11,309 bases of DNA from Desulfovibrio sp. (lineage in GTDB: Bacteria; Desulfobacterota; Desulfovibrionia; Desulfovibrionales; Desulfovibrionaceae), in the NCBI GenBank assembly GCA_014804905.1, contig JAAUYX010000010.1, forward strand, positions 1-11,309, in the 5' to 3' direction. The translations under genes and the position numbers were made by a program. Below the pieces are notes generated by a model, which saw only the letters and a list, made by a program, of their open reading frames with translations, was not told the origin of the DNA and ran no database searches. Positions 1-6,289 of the stretch are shown piece after piece; positions within the stretch are counted from its first letter, which is position 1; each line of letters opens with the position of its first letter.

Positions 1-153
1 GCGGAGGAGCGCCGCCTCGGCCTCTCCATCAAGCAGATCAAGGACGAGGAGGAGCGCCGCAAGCCCAAGGAATTCCACGCCGGCCCGCAGGAAAGCGGCC
101 AGAGCCTGGGCGACCTGCTCAAGGCCGCCGCGCAGGAGAACAGCGAGGAATAA
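1..153 (+). CDS. rpsA: 30S ribosomal protein S1, C-terminal end (partial)
   Basis: Only the last 50 residues are in the window, read in frame 1 to a TAA at 151-153. The first visible residues, AEERRLGLSIKQIKDEEERR, look like the last beta strand of an S1-type OB-fold RNA-binding repeat (the R-L-G/A-L-S-I-K pattern that closes each S1 repeat) followed by the acidic/basic tail typical of ribosomal protein S1. S1 is known to bind mRNA upstream of the start codon and to help the 30S subunit load it. A strong hairpin terminator follows 30 bases after the stop, so this is the end of its transcript. Another S1-repeat protein cannot be excluded from such a short piece, but the length and composition of the tail favour rpsA. 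Confidence 0.7.
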   Translation, partial: AEERRLGLSIKQIKDEEERRKPKEFHAGPQESGQSLGDLLKAAAQENSEE

Positions 154-183
154 ATCCGGCTGCCCAGCGCAGCAAGGAGAAGA

Positions 184-215
184 AAAAAGGGCAACCCTTC
201 GGGGTTGCCCTTTTT
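184..215. terminator. Bidirectional intrinsic terminator between rpsA and purN
   Basis: A perfect inverted repeat: AAAAAGGGCAACCC (184-197), a TTCG tetraloop (198-201), then GGGTTGCCCTTTTT (202-215). On the plus strand the stem ends in five T. On the minus strand it ends in a run of six T. It sits between two convergent genes (rpsA stop at 153, purN stop at 298) and can end both transcripts. A UUCG loop on a GC-rich stem is very stable. Confidence 0.92.
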
Positions 216-225
216 GATAGTCAAG

Positions 226-242
226 TTGTGCCATCAGCACAA
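226..242. repeat. Short perfect inverted repeat TTGTGC-N5-GCACAA
   Basis: Two six-base arms flank a five-base centre (CATCA). The repeat lies in the short gap between the terminator and the purN stop codon. It superficially resembles an operator for a CRP/FNR-family regulator, but it sits between two gene ends, where no promoter is expected. A small RNA hairpin at the 3' end of the purN message is the simpler reading. Confidence 0.35.
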
Positions 243-297
243 GGATACCGCTTCGCCCGGGCCATCCCGGCCAGAGGAGCGGTAGACGAAAAAGTAC

Positions 298-972
298 CTA
301 AAACCCCTCCTCCAGCGGCGGCCAGACGAACCAGTCGCCGTCCGGGCGCAGGGGCTTTGAGCTTCCCGGCGCGAGAAATATCTGCCGGCCCTCGCGGCGG
401 ATGCGGCCCTCTGCGAGCCATTGCAGGGCCTGGGGATAGATGCGGTGCTCCAGGGCATGGATGCGCGGCATGAGCGTTTCCAGCGGTTCTCCGGCGTTGA
501 CGGGCACGGCCGCCTGGATGATGAGTGGCCCCGCGTCCATCTCCTCCTCCACAAAATGCACGCTGCATCCCGTGAGTTTGACGCCGTAGGCGAGCGCGTC
601 CGCGCCGCCGTGCGCGCCCGGAAAGCTCGGCAAGAGCGCGGGGTGGATATTGAGCACGCGGCCCGCGAAAGGCTCCAGAAACACGGGCGTCAAAAGGCGC
701 ATATAGCCCGCGAGCACGATATATTCCGCGCCGCTGGCCTTGAGGGCCGCCACCACGGCCGCCTCATGGGCCTCACGCGAGGGGTGGTCCGTATGGTCCA
801 GCACCATATTGGGCACCCCGGCCCTGGCCGCACGCTCGAGCACGCCCGCGCCCGGACGGTTGCTCACGATAAGCCGGATTTCCACGTCCAGCACCCCGGC
901 CGCGGCCTTGTCGATCATGGCCTGGGCGTTGGTTCCGCTGCCCGAGGCGAGGATGGCGATTTTCAGGGGCAT
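298..972 (-). CDS. purN: Phosphoribosylglycinamide formyltransferase (GART, folate-dependent)
   Basis: This cytoplasmic enzyme transfers a formyl group from 10-formyltetrahydrofolate to glycinamide ribonucleotide, the third step of purine synthesis. The 224-residue protein starts MPLKIAILASGSGTN; the GSGTN loop (residues 11-15) binds the phosphate of the substrate. AGYMRLL is at 88-94. The catalytic set is complete: N108 and H110 in NIHPALLPSFPG, and D146 in the DAGPL loop. The C-terminal EHRIYP signature is at 175-180. The protein is slightly longer than the usual ~210 residues through an extra C-terminal tail. I chose the ATG at 972 because it gives the canonical N-terminus; a longer upstream frame would run back into the preceding gene. 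The gene follows cobA/hemD after an 11-base gap and is the last gene of the pepA operon, ending at the shared terminator. Confidence 0.95.
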   Translation of the reverse strand: MPLKIAILASGSGTNAQAMIDKAAAGVLDVEIRLIVSNRPGAGVLERAARAGVPNMVLDHTDHPSREAHEAAVVAALKASGAEYIVLAGYMRLLTPVFLEPFAGRVLNIHPALLPSFPGAHGGADALAYGVKLTGCSVHFVEEEMDAGPLIIQAAVPVNAGEPLETLMPRIHALEHRIYPQALQWLAEGRIRREGRQIFLAPGSSKPLRPDGDWFVWPPLEEGF

Positions 973-983
973 GGCGGCTCCGC

Positions 984-2510
984 TCAGGGGGTGTCGAAGT
1001 GCGCGGCAATGGCGTCGGCCAGGGCCGGGATGGTGTAGTCCTGCGGCATGACAGCGGCCTTGAGGCCGTGGCGCTCGAGGGTGCGCGCCGTGACCGGGCC
1101 GATGGCCGCGAGCACGGTTTCCGGGTGCGCCTTGAGCAGTTCCGCGGGCACGAGCGCGAGGAAATTCTCCACCGTGGAGGAGGAGCCGAAGCTCACGCAA
1201 TCGAGCTTGCCGGCATCGAGCAGGCCGAGCACCTCGTCCTTGCGGGCGGCCGCGGGCACAGTCACATAGGCGTGGACAACATCCACCACCGCCCCGGCCT
1301 TGCGTAATTCGTCCGGGAGCACCTCGCGCGCCTCCCGCGCCCGCGGCAAAAGGAAGCGCATCCCGGCCATGTCCTTGCCCGCCACGGCTTTCAGGCCTGC
1401 GGCCACATCCTCGGCCTGGTACCGGGGCGGCACGAAGTCGGCCTTGATGCCGCGGCCAGCCAGCGCCTCTGCCGTGGCCGGGCCGATGGCCGCCACGCGC
1501 AAGCCCCCGAGGGCGCGGCTGTCCAGCCCCGCGGCCGCAAGCCGCTTCCAGAAATGGCGCACCCCGTTGACCGAGGTGAAGATGAGCCAGTCATAGCCCG
1601 CAAGGCCTGCTATGGCCGCGTCCAGCGGGGCATAGGTCTCGGGCTCGCGAATCTCGATGGTGGGGAACTGGATGACCTCGGCGCCCAGCTCCGTGAGCCT
1701 GGCCGCCAGGCCGCTCGCCTGCTCCCGCGCACGCGTCACCACCACGCGGCGGCCGAGCAGCGGCTTTTTGCCGAACCAGTCCAGGCTCTCGTGGAGGCGC
1801 GCCACCTTGCCCACCACGATGACCGAGGGATTGCTGAAGCCCTGGGCAACAGCCTCCCGCGGCAAGTCCCTAAGCGGCGCCACGAGCGAGCGCTGGCGCG
1901 GCGTGGTGCCGCGATAGACGAGGGCCGCCGGCGTGTCCGGCGCCATGCCCGCGCCGATGAGGTTGGCCGCGATGTCGGGCAGGTTCTTCATGCCCATGAC
2001 AAAGACGAGCGTGGAGGCGCTTTTGGCGAGCGCCTTCCAGTTGTGCACCGAGCCGGGCTTGTCCGGGCTTTCGTGGCCCGTGATGATGGTCACCGAGGAG
2101 GCGAAATCGCGGTGCGTGAGCGGGATGCCCGCATAGGCAGGGGCCGCGATGGCGCTCGTCACGCCGGGCACTTCCTCGAAGGGCACGCCCGCTGCCACCA
2201 GCGCCTCGGCCTCCTCGCCGCCGCGCCCGAAAATATAGGGGTCGCCGCCCTTGAGGCGCGCCACCACGCGGCCGCCGCCCTCCTTTGCCTTGCGCACGAG
2301 GAGGGCGTTGATCTCGTGCTGGGGCAGGGCGTGCTTGTCCGCTATCTTCCCTACATAGATGCGCTCGGCGTCCGGCCGGGCGTGGTCCAGCAGGAAAGGA
2401 TTGGCGAGCGCGTCATAGACCACCACATCCGCGCGCGCCAGCGCGTCGCGCGCCTTGAGCGTCAGAAGGCCCGGGTCGCCGGGGCCTGCGCCGAGCAGGT
2501 AGACGAGCAT
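984..2510 (-). CDS. cobA-hemD: Fused uroporphyrinogen-III C-methyltransferase / uroporphyrinogen-III synthase (CobA/HemD)
   Basis: This 508-residue two-domain enzyme is predicted to close hydroxymethylbilane to uroporphyrinogen III (HemD part) and then methylate it twice with SAM to precorrin-2 (CobA part). That is the entry to siroheme, cobalamin and the siroheme-dependent heme route of sulfate reducers. The CobA half (about 1-245) shows YLLGAGPGDPGLLTLKA at 4-20, the SAM-binding RLKGGDPYIFGRGGEE at 85-100, VPGVTSAIAAPAYAGIPLTHR at 114-134 and ITGH at 143-146. The HemD half begins near residue 250 with a GRRVVVTRAREQA strand and has the typical FTSVNGV (311-317), IGPATA (342-347) and FGSSST (441-446) segments. 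The start ATG overlaps the pepA TGA by one base (TGATG), which suggests translational coupling. Fusions of this kind are known in Desulfovibrio. Confidence 0.95.
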   Translation of the reverse strand: MLVYLLGAGPGDPGLLTLKARDALARADVVVYDALANPFLLDHARPDAERIYVGKIADKHALPQHEINALLVRKAKEGGGRVVARLKGGDPYIFGRGGEEAEALVAAGVPFEEVPGVTSAIAAPAYAGIPLTHRDFASSVTIITGHESPDKPGSVHNWKALAKSASTLVFVMGMKNLPDIAANLIGAGMAPDTPAALVYRGTTPRQRSLVAPLRDLPREAVAQGFSNPSVIVVGKVARLHESLDWFGKKPLLGRRVVVTRAREQASGLAARLTELGAEVIQFPTIEIREPETYAPLDAAIAGLAGYDWLIFTSVNGVRHFWKRLAAAGLDSRALGGLRVAAIGPATAEALAGRGIKADFVPPRYQAEDVAAGLKAVAGKDMAGMRFLLPRAREAREVLPDELRKAGAVVDVVHAYVTVPAAARKDEVLGLLDAGKLDCVSFGSSSTVENFLALVPAELLKAHPETVLAAIGPVTARTLERHGLKAAVMPQDYTIPALADAIAAHFDTP

Positions 2511-4015
2511 CACTGGATGCCCCCGCGCGCGAGCTCGAGCAGGGTGCGCGCGCCGAAGCCCGAGGCCCCTTCCGGGCAGAGCGGCGTGGTCTTGGCGTTC
2601 CAGTCCACCCCGGCAATGTCGAGATGCGCCCAGAGCTCGCCCTCGCGCACGAAATGGCGCAGGAAGAGCGCCGCGGTGATGGCCCCCCCCTCGCGCCCGG
2701 CCGTGTGCTTGATGTCGGCCACTTCGCTTTTCAACTGCTCCGCATAGGGCTGCCAGAGCGGCAGCCGCCAGTAATTTTCCCCGGCCACGGCCCCGGCCGC
2801 CACAAGGCGCTCGGCGAGATTGTCGTCGTCGCAGAAGAGGCCCGCGAGCCCGGTGCCCAGCGCCACGGCGCAGGCCCCGGTGAGCGTGGCGATGTCCACG
2901 ATGGCCGCGGGCGTCCAGCGCTTTTGCGCCCAGGCGAGCGCGTCGCAGAGGGCGAGCCTCCCCTCGGCGTCGGTATTGATGACCTCCACGCTGTCGCCAT
3001 TGGCCGCGGTCACCACGTCGCCGGGCCGGAACGCGCCGCCGTCCGGCATGTTCTCGGCGCAGGCGAGCACGCCCACCACCCGGCGGCTCGCGCCCTCGCG
3101 GGCCAGCGCGGCCATGGACGCGAGCACGGCGGCGGCGCCGCTCATGTCGCACTTCATCTGGTACATGTTGGCCGCGGGCTTGATGCAGAGGCCGCCGGAA
3201 TCAAAGGTGATGCCCTTGCCCACGAGGATGAGCGGCTTTTCCTGCTCGTGCCCAGCGGGCGCGTATTCGAGGACCACGAGGCGCGGCGGTCGCGTGGAGC
3301 CCTGGCCCACGGCGCGCAGGCAGTCGAGGCCCTCGCGGGCCAGCGCGTCCTCGTCGAGGATTTCGCAGGCAAGGCCGCTTTCCTCGGCAACCGTGGCGGC
3401 GCGCTCGGCGAGGAGCGCCGGGGAAAGGAGATTGCCCGGCATGTTGGCGAGGTCGCGCGCGAGCGCGACGGCCCAGGCCGCGTTCTCGCCCCTGCGCGCC
3501 GCGGCATGGCCGCCGTCGGGCACGCTCTCGCCGTCAAAGCCCAACGCCAGCCATTGGGGGGCCGGATTTTCATCCTTGGTGGGCTTTTTCAGCGCATCGA
3601 AGCGGTAGAGGGCAAGCAGCGCCGCGCAGACGCATTCTTCCACGAGGCGCTCGCGGCCGCCGGGCAGGCGCGCGAGCTGCGGCTCGGGCAACAGGATGGA
3701 GGCCACACCCAGGGCCCGGCAGCGCTGCACCGCGGCGGCAATGGCCTTGCGGATGCGCTCGGGCGTCACGTCCTCCCGCTTGCCGAGGCCGATGGCGAGC
3801 ACGCGCGGGACGGCGAGCTCCGGGTGGCCGTGAAGCATGGTGAGCGCCCCTTCTTTGGGCGTGAAATCGCGCAGGGCCGGCGCCACGGCGAGCCAGGGCG
3901 CGGCCTTGTCCAGCTCCGGGTTCTGGGTGAGCAGCTCCTCGCCTTCGCAGGCCAGGGCCAGCAGCACGTCGCCCTTCCAGTGCTCGGGGCCGAGATTCTG
4001 AAACCGCACTTCCAT
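2510..4015 (-). CDS. pepA: Leucyl (cytosol, M17 family) aminopeptidase
   Basis: This cytoplasmic two-metal aminopeptidase removes N-terminal residues from peptides; some M17 members also bind DNA. The 501-residue product matches the usual ~500-residue length. The N-terminal domain is poorly conserved. The catalytic domain is complete: K267 and D272 in LVGKGITFDSGGL, the catalytic K279, D290 in MKCDMSG, the family signature NTDAEGRL at 347-354 with D349 and E351 as metal ligands, and R353 as the second catalytic residue. These line up with the Escherichia coli ligands at a constant offset of three. The start at 4015 was chosen because AAGGAGGG lies six bases upstream; an upstream in-frame ATG at 4114 would lie inside and beyond the promoter. 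It is the first gene of the pepA-cobA/hemD-purN operon. A run of eight G on the coding strand (2683-2690) lies at residues 442-444. Confidence 0.96.
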   Translation of the reverse strand: MEVRFQNLGPEHWKGDVLLALACEGEELLTQNPELDKAAPWLAVAPALRDFTPKEGALTMLHGHPELAVPRVLAIGLGKREDVTPERIRKAIAAAVQRCRALGVASILLPEPQLARLPGGRERLVEECVCAALLALYRFDALKKPTKDENPAPQWLALGFDGESVPDGGHAAARRGENAAWAVALARDLANMPGNLLSPALLAERAATVAEESGLACEILDEDALAREGLDCLRAVGQGSTRPPRLVVLEYAPAGHEQEKPLILVGKGITFDSGGLCIKPAANMYQMKCDMSGAAAVLASMAALAREGASRRVVGVLACAENMPDGGAFRPGDVVTAANGDSVEVINTDAEGRLALCDALAWAQKRWTPAAIVDIATLTGACAVALGTGLAGLFCDDDNLAERLVAAGAVAGENYWRLPLWQPYAEQLKSEVADIKHTAGREGGAITAALFLRHFVREGELWAHLDIAGVDWNAKTTPLCPEGASGFGARTLLELARGGIQ

Positions 4016-4056
4016 GTCATGCCCTCCTTGGACGCGAAGCGCCGCGCCGGAGCACG

Positions 4057-4085
4057 ACTCTACACAAAAGGCCCGCCAGTGCCAA
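4057..4085 (-). promoter_or_regulatory. Sigma70-type promoter of the pepA operon
   Basis: On the minus strand a -35 box TTGGCA (4080-4085) and a -10 box TAGAGT (4057-4062) are separated by exactly 17 bases, so transcription should start near 4050. That leaves an untranslated leader of about 35 bases, which carries the strong Shine-Dalgarno sequence of pepA. The boxes match the consensus at 5 of 6 and 4 of 6 positions. Confidence 0.6.
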
Positions 4086-4118
4086 GCAAGCGGCCTTGCG
4101 CTTTTGGGCCGCACTGGC
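4075..4118. repeat. Nested inverted repeat across the divergent pepA/ypfJ promoters
   Basis: The outer arms GCCAGTGC (4075-4082) and GCACTGGC (4111-4118) are perfectly complementary. Between them a second perfect hairpin, GCAAG (4086-4090), CGGC loop, CTTGC (4095-4099), is nested. The left outer arm overlaps the -35 box of the pepA promoter and the right outer arm abuts the -10 box of the ypfJ promoter, so a protein bound to both arms would touch both promoters. This could be an operator or only a chance palindrome in GC-rich DNA. Confidence 0.5.
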
Positions 4119-4124
4119 TAGGAT
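4096..4124 (+). promoter_or_regulatory. Candidate sigma70-type promoter of ypfJ
   Basis: TTGCGC (4096-4101) and TAGGAT (4119-4124) are spaced by 17 bases. The -35 box is weak (3 of 6) and the -10 box is good (4 of 6, with the key T, A and final T). The predicted start near 4131 leaves a leader of about 50 bases before the ypfJ ATG. Its -35 box lies only 11 bases from that of the pepA promoter on the other strand. Confidence 0.45.
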
Positions 4125-4182
4125 TTGGCGGCCGGAAGCCCGCGCAGGGCGGCCGGACAGCGGCACACGCAGGAGGATCGCC

Positions 4183-5046
4183 ATGCGCTGGCAGAATCAG
4201 CAGCAAAGCTCGCATGTGGAGGACCGCCGGGGCAGGTCGCCCATGGCCTTCCGGGGGATGCCCATCGGCGGCAAGGCCGGGGCCATCCTTCTGCTCGTGG
4301 TGCTGGTGGCGGGCTATTACGGCTATGACCTGACGCCGCTTCTGGGCGGCATGGGCGGCGATGTTGCCCAGGTGAGCTCCCCGCGCCCGGCCGGGACCGG
4401 CTCCGGGGATGACGAGCTCGCGCGCTTCGCCTCGGTGACGCTCAAGAGCACCGAGGACACCTGGGACAAGATTTTCCGCGCCTCGGGCAAGCGCTACGAC
4501 CCGCCCACCCTGGTGCTTTTCAGCGACAGCACGGACACGGCCTGCGGCTACGGCCAGAGCGCCATGGGGCCCTTCTATTGCCCGGCCGACCAGAACGTCT
4601 ACATCGACCTCGCCTTTTACGGCGACATGGAGCGCAAGCTCGGCGGCGGCGGGGATTTCGCCCTCGGCTATGTGCTGGCGCACGAGGTGGGCCACCACGT
4701 GCAGAACGAGCTCGGCATCGCTCAGGAAGTGCGCCGACAGCAGTCCGGTGCGACGAAGGCGCAGGCCAACCGGCTCTCGGTGATGATGGAGCTTCAGGCC
4801 GACTGCTTTGCGGGCGTGTGGGGCAGATATATGGAGGAGCAGGGCATCCTCGAATCCGGCGACCTGGAAGAAGCGCTCAACACGGCGAGCGCCATCGGCG
4901 ACGACCGCCTCCAGCGGCAGAGCATGGGCCGCGTGGTGCCGGACAGCTTCACGCACGGCACCTCGGCGCAGCGGCTACGCTGGTTTCGGCGCGGCTTTGA
5001 CAGCGGCGATCCCGGCCAGTGCAATACCTTCAAGGGGATAGATTAG
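4183..5046 (+). CDS. ypfJ: YpfJ-family neutral zinc metallopeptidase, membrane-anchored
   Basis: The 287-residue predicted zinc peptidase has the family's usual length and is conserved from end to end. The N-terminal MRWQ and the EDRRG segment (13-17) are family hallmarks. One membrane segment follows at about 32-49 (AGAILLLVVLVAGYYGYDL), so the catalytic domain should face the periplasm. The zinc motif HEVGH is at 167-171, and E203 in MELQADC is the likely third ligand. VPDSFTHGTS (252-261) and GFDSGDPGQCNTF (271-283) close the protein. Cysteines 121, 133, 208 and 280 may form disulfides. The start at 4183 is supported by AGGAGG six bases upstream; an in-frame ATG at 4096 overlaps the promoter and was not used. 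The gene is monocistronic, divergent from pepA, and converges on rbr across a long intergenic region. The physiological substrate is not known. Confidence 0.93.
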   Translation: MRWQNQQQSSHVEDRRGRSPMAFRGMPIGGKAGAILLLVVLVAGYYGYDLTPLLGGMGGDVAQVSSPRPAGTGSGDDELARFASVTLKSTEDTWDKIFRASGKRYDPPTLVLFSDSTDTACGYGQSAMGPFYCPADQNVYIDLAFYGDMERKLGGGGDFALGYVLAHEVGHHVQNELGIAQEVRRQQSGATKAQANRLSVMMELQADCFAGVWGRYMEEQGILESGDLEEALNTASAIGDDRLQRQSMGRVVPDSFTHGTSAQRLRWFRRGFDSGDPGQCNTFKGID

Positions 5047-5130
5047 GGAAGCGCCGCGCAGCTCGAAGCCTCCCGGCTGAGGGGAAGTGCGGCTTACGCA
5101 ATGCCGAAATTATCCGTCAAAAACAGCCTT

Positions 5131-5250
5131 GCTCCAGCCGTTGCGACGAAGGAAGCTACGGATGGAGACAGCAATTAGTTACCGCGCCAGCCAATCAACG
5201 ATGCCGCTGTCGCTATCCGTAAGCAGGCAGAGCCTGCTAACGGCTACCGC
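5131..5250. repeat. Structured intergenic repeat, copy A
   Basis: The 120-base unit is repeated at 5315-5433. Complementary segments predict a branched fold. The outer stem is AGCCGTT (5136-5142) with AACGGCT (5239-5245). Inside it, TACGGAT (5157-5163) pairs with ATCCGTA (5215-5221) and continues, after a 3x3 internal loop, as GACAGC (5167-5172) with GCTGTC (5206-5211). A second arm, AGCAGGC-AGA-GCCTGCT (5222-5238), is a perfect 7-base-pair hairpin. The identity of the element is unknown; it could be a structured RNA, a dispersed extragenic repeat or a non-autonomous mobile element. The orientation is not known. Confidence 0.75.
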
Positions 5251-5314
5251 TTTGGTGCTTGCTGCGTCAGAGAAAAATTTTCTTGGTCGAGTACTTAAGT
5301 ACACTCCCTGCGAA

Positions 5315-5433
5315 GCTTCAGCCGTTGCGACGAAGGAAGCTACGGATGAAGACAGCAGTAGTTACCGCGTGAGCCAACCAACGATGCCACTGTCGCTATC
5401 CGTAAGGCTCGTGGACTCGCCAACGGCTAGCGC
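5315..5433. repeat. Structured intergenic repeat, copy B
   Basis: The second copy, 184 bases after copy A in the same orientation, has about seven substitutions and one single-base gap over the first ~93 bases; the substitutions are mostly transitions. The outer stem AGCCGTTG (5320-5327) with CAACGGCT (5421-5428) is preserved and one pair longer than in A. The inner stem TACGGAT (5341-5347) with ATCCGTA (5398-5404), the 3x3 internal loop and GACAG/CTGTC (5351-5355, 5390-5394) are preserved too. The 15 bases forming the short hairpin arm in A are replaced by an unrelated 15-base sequence here (5407-5421), which pairs poorly. So the length is conserved but the sequence is not. Confidence 0.75.
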
Positions 5434-5587
5434 AATTTTTATCTTCCTTGCAAGCACCAAAAAATCTTATTTTTTAGGATTCTTCCGGCACCAGCCCCCC
5501 GTCTGTCGCTTTGCTCCAGACGGAATTAAGGAATTAATATTGCCACGGCGTAGGCCCGAGTGCTTTTTGTCGAACCGCACAAAAGCA

Positions 5588-5623
5588 AAAACGCCGCCGT
5601 TCCGAAAGGAGCGGCGGCGTTTT
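5588..5623 (-). terminator. Intrinsic terminator of rbr (probably bidirectional)
   Basis: An almost perfect hairpin: AAAACGCCGCCGTTCC (5588-5603), a GAAA tetraloop, then GGAGCGGCGGCGTTTT (5608-5623), with one G-T wobble. On the minus strand it is followed by a long T-rich tail (TTTTTGCTTTT), 20 bases beyond the rbr stop codon. On the plus strand a shorter T run follows, so it may also stop transcripts coming from the ypfJ side. Confidence 0.9.
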
Positions 5624-5642
5624 CAGCTAAAAACAGCGGGCC

Positions 5643-6218
5643 CTAGAACTGGATGTCCAGGCGCACGAACCATCCCTTGGGATGCAGACAGGCCGGGCAC
5701 GCGTCCGGGGCGTCCTTGCCTTCCACGAGGCAGCCGCAGTTGAGGCAGCGCCACACCGTGGGCTCGGGATTGGAGAACATGGTGTTGGTCTTGATCTTGT
5801 TGGCGAGGTCGAGGAAGCGCTTCTCGTGGTAGTTTTCCGCGATGAGGATGTTGCGCATGGCTATGGCGACCGGGATGAAGCCCTCGTTCTCGGCGATGGT
5901 GGCGAAGTCGGGATACATCTTCGTGTATTCCTCATGCTCGCCGGCCGCGGACTCGATCAGGTTGGCATAGGTGTCGGCGATGACGCCGGCCGGGAAGGTG
6001 CCGGAGATCTCCAGCTGGCCGCCTTCGAGCAGCTTGAACAGGCGCTCGGCGTGTTCTTTTTCCTGGTAGGCGGTCTCCTCAAAAATCTTGCTCACGAAGA
6101 TGAAGCCGTCCTTCTTGGCCTGCGAGGCGTAGAAGGTGTAGCGGTTGCGGGCCTGGGACTCGCCGGAAAAGGCGATGAGGATATTTTTTTCGGTCTGGGA
6201 GCCCTTCAATGACTTCAT
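5643..6218 (-). CDS. rbr: Rubrerythrin (non-heme diiron peroxidase with rubredoxin domain)
   Basis: Rubrerythrin is a cytoplasmic enzyme of anaerobes that reduces hydrogen peroxide to water with electrons from rubredoxin or NADH-dependent donors. The 191-residue length is that of the classical Desulfovibrio protein. The four-helix ferritin-like domain (1-146) carries all diiron ligands: E20, E53, E94, E97, E128 and H131, with H56 available as the redox-switching ligand. The C-terminal rubredoxin domain has C158, C161, C174 and C177 (CLNC and CPAC) for the Fe(Cys)4 site. GGAGG lies seven bases before the ATG at 6218. The gene appears to stand alone between its own promoter (6290-6319) and terminator (5588-5623). 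No PerR-type regulator gene and no obvious A+T-rich PerR box are seen next to it. Confidence 0.97.
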   Translation of the reverse strand: MKSLKGSQTEKNILIAFSGESQARNRYTFYASQAKKDGFIFVSKIFEETAYQEKEHAERLFKLLEGGQLEISGTFPAGVIADTYANLIESAAGEHEEYTKMYPDFATIAENEGFIPVAIAMRNILIAENYHEKRFLDLANKIKTNTMFSNPEPTVWRCLNCGCLVEGKDAPDACPACLHPKGWFVRLDIQF

Positions 6219-6289
6219 GCGAACCTCCGGTCAGCTGGCTGGCCAGGTTGTAGTGCTTCGGCGGCGGATTTTTCCGCGCCCGGAAGCCT

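Larger units (their letters stand above)
5047..5642. other. 596-base A+T-richer intergenic region between convergent ypfJ and rbr
   Basis: No convincing gene is present. The region holds two copies of a structured repeat (5131-5250, 5315-5433), a perfect 12-base palindrome GTACTTAAGTAC between them (5291-5302), a 7-base-pair hairpin CCGTCTG/CAGACGG with an 11-base loop (5499-5523), a short direct repeat GAATTAAG-GAATTAAT near 5523-5538, and the rbr terminator at 5588-5623. Base composition drops clearly from the flanking genes, especially at 5271-5300, 5431-5480 and 5521-5540. A plus-strand open frame from 5087 to 5743 runs through the whole region and into rbr; it has no ribosome site and is disrupted relative to the repeats, so it is not called a gene. 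Confidence 0.8.

Noticed and set aside
226..242. TTGTGC-N5-GCACAA considered as a CRP/FNR- or HcpR-type operator
   Set aside because: It lies between the 3' ends of convergent genes with no promoter nearby, and its spacing and last arm bases do not match the usual TTGTGA-N6-TCACAA form.
1554..4333. Long plus-strand open frames opposite cobA/hemD and pepA
   Set aside because: They are antisense to two genes with complete catalytic motifs and consist of low-complexity Arg/Ala/Gly/His sequence.
5101..5178. Tiny plus-strand frame of 25 codons beginning MPKLSV and entering repeat copy A
   Set aside because: GAGGGG is too far upstream (about 17 bases), the frame is not conserved in copy B, and there is no supporting context.
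5131..5433. Repeat pair considered as a CRISPR array, DGR template/variable pair or retron
   Set aside because: The units are too long and too few for CRISPR. The substitutions are not biased to adenine, and no reverse transcriptase or cas gene is nearby.
5087..5743. Plus-strand open frame of 218 codons through the ypfJ-rbr intergenic region
   Set aside because: It has no ribosome-binding site and overlaps the end of rbr. The two repeat copies are read in different frames in their first halves because of a one-base gap.
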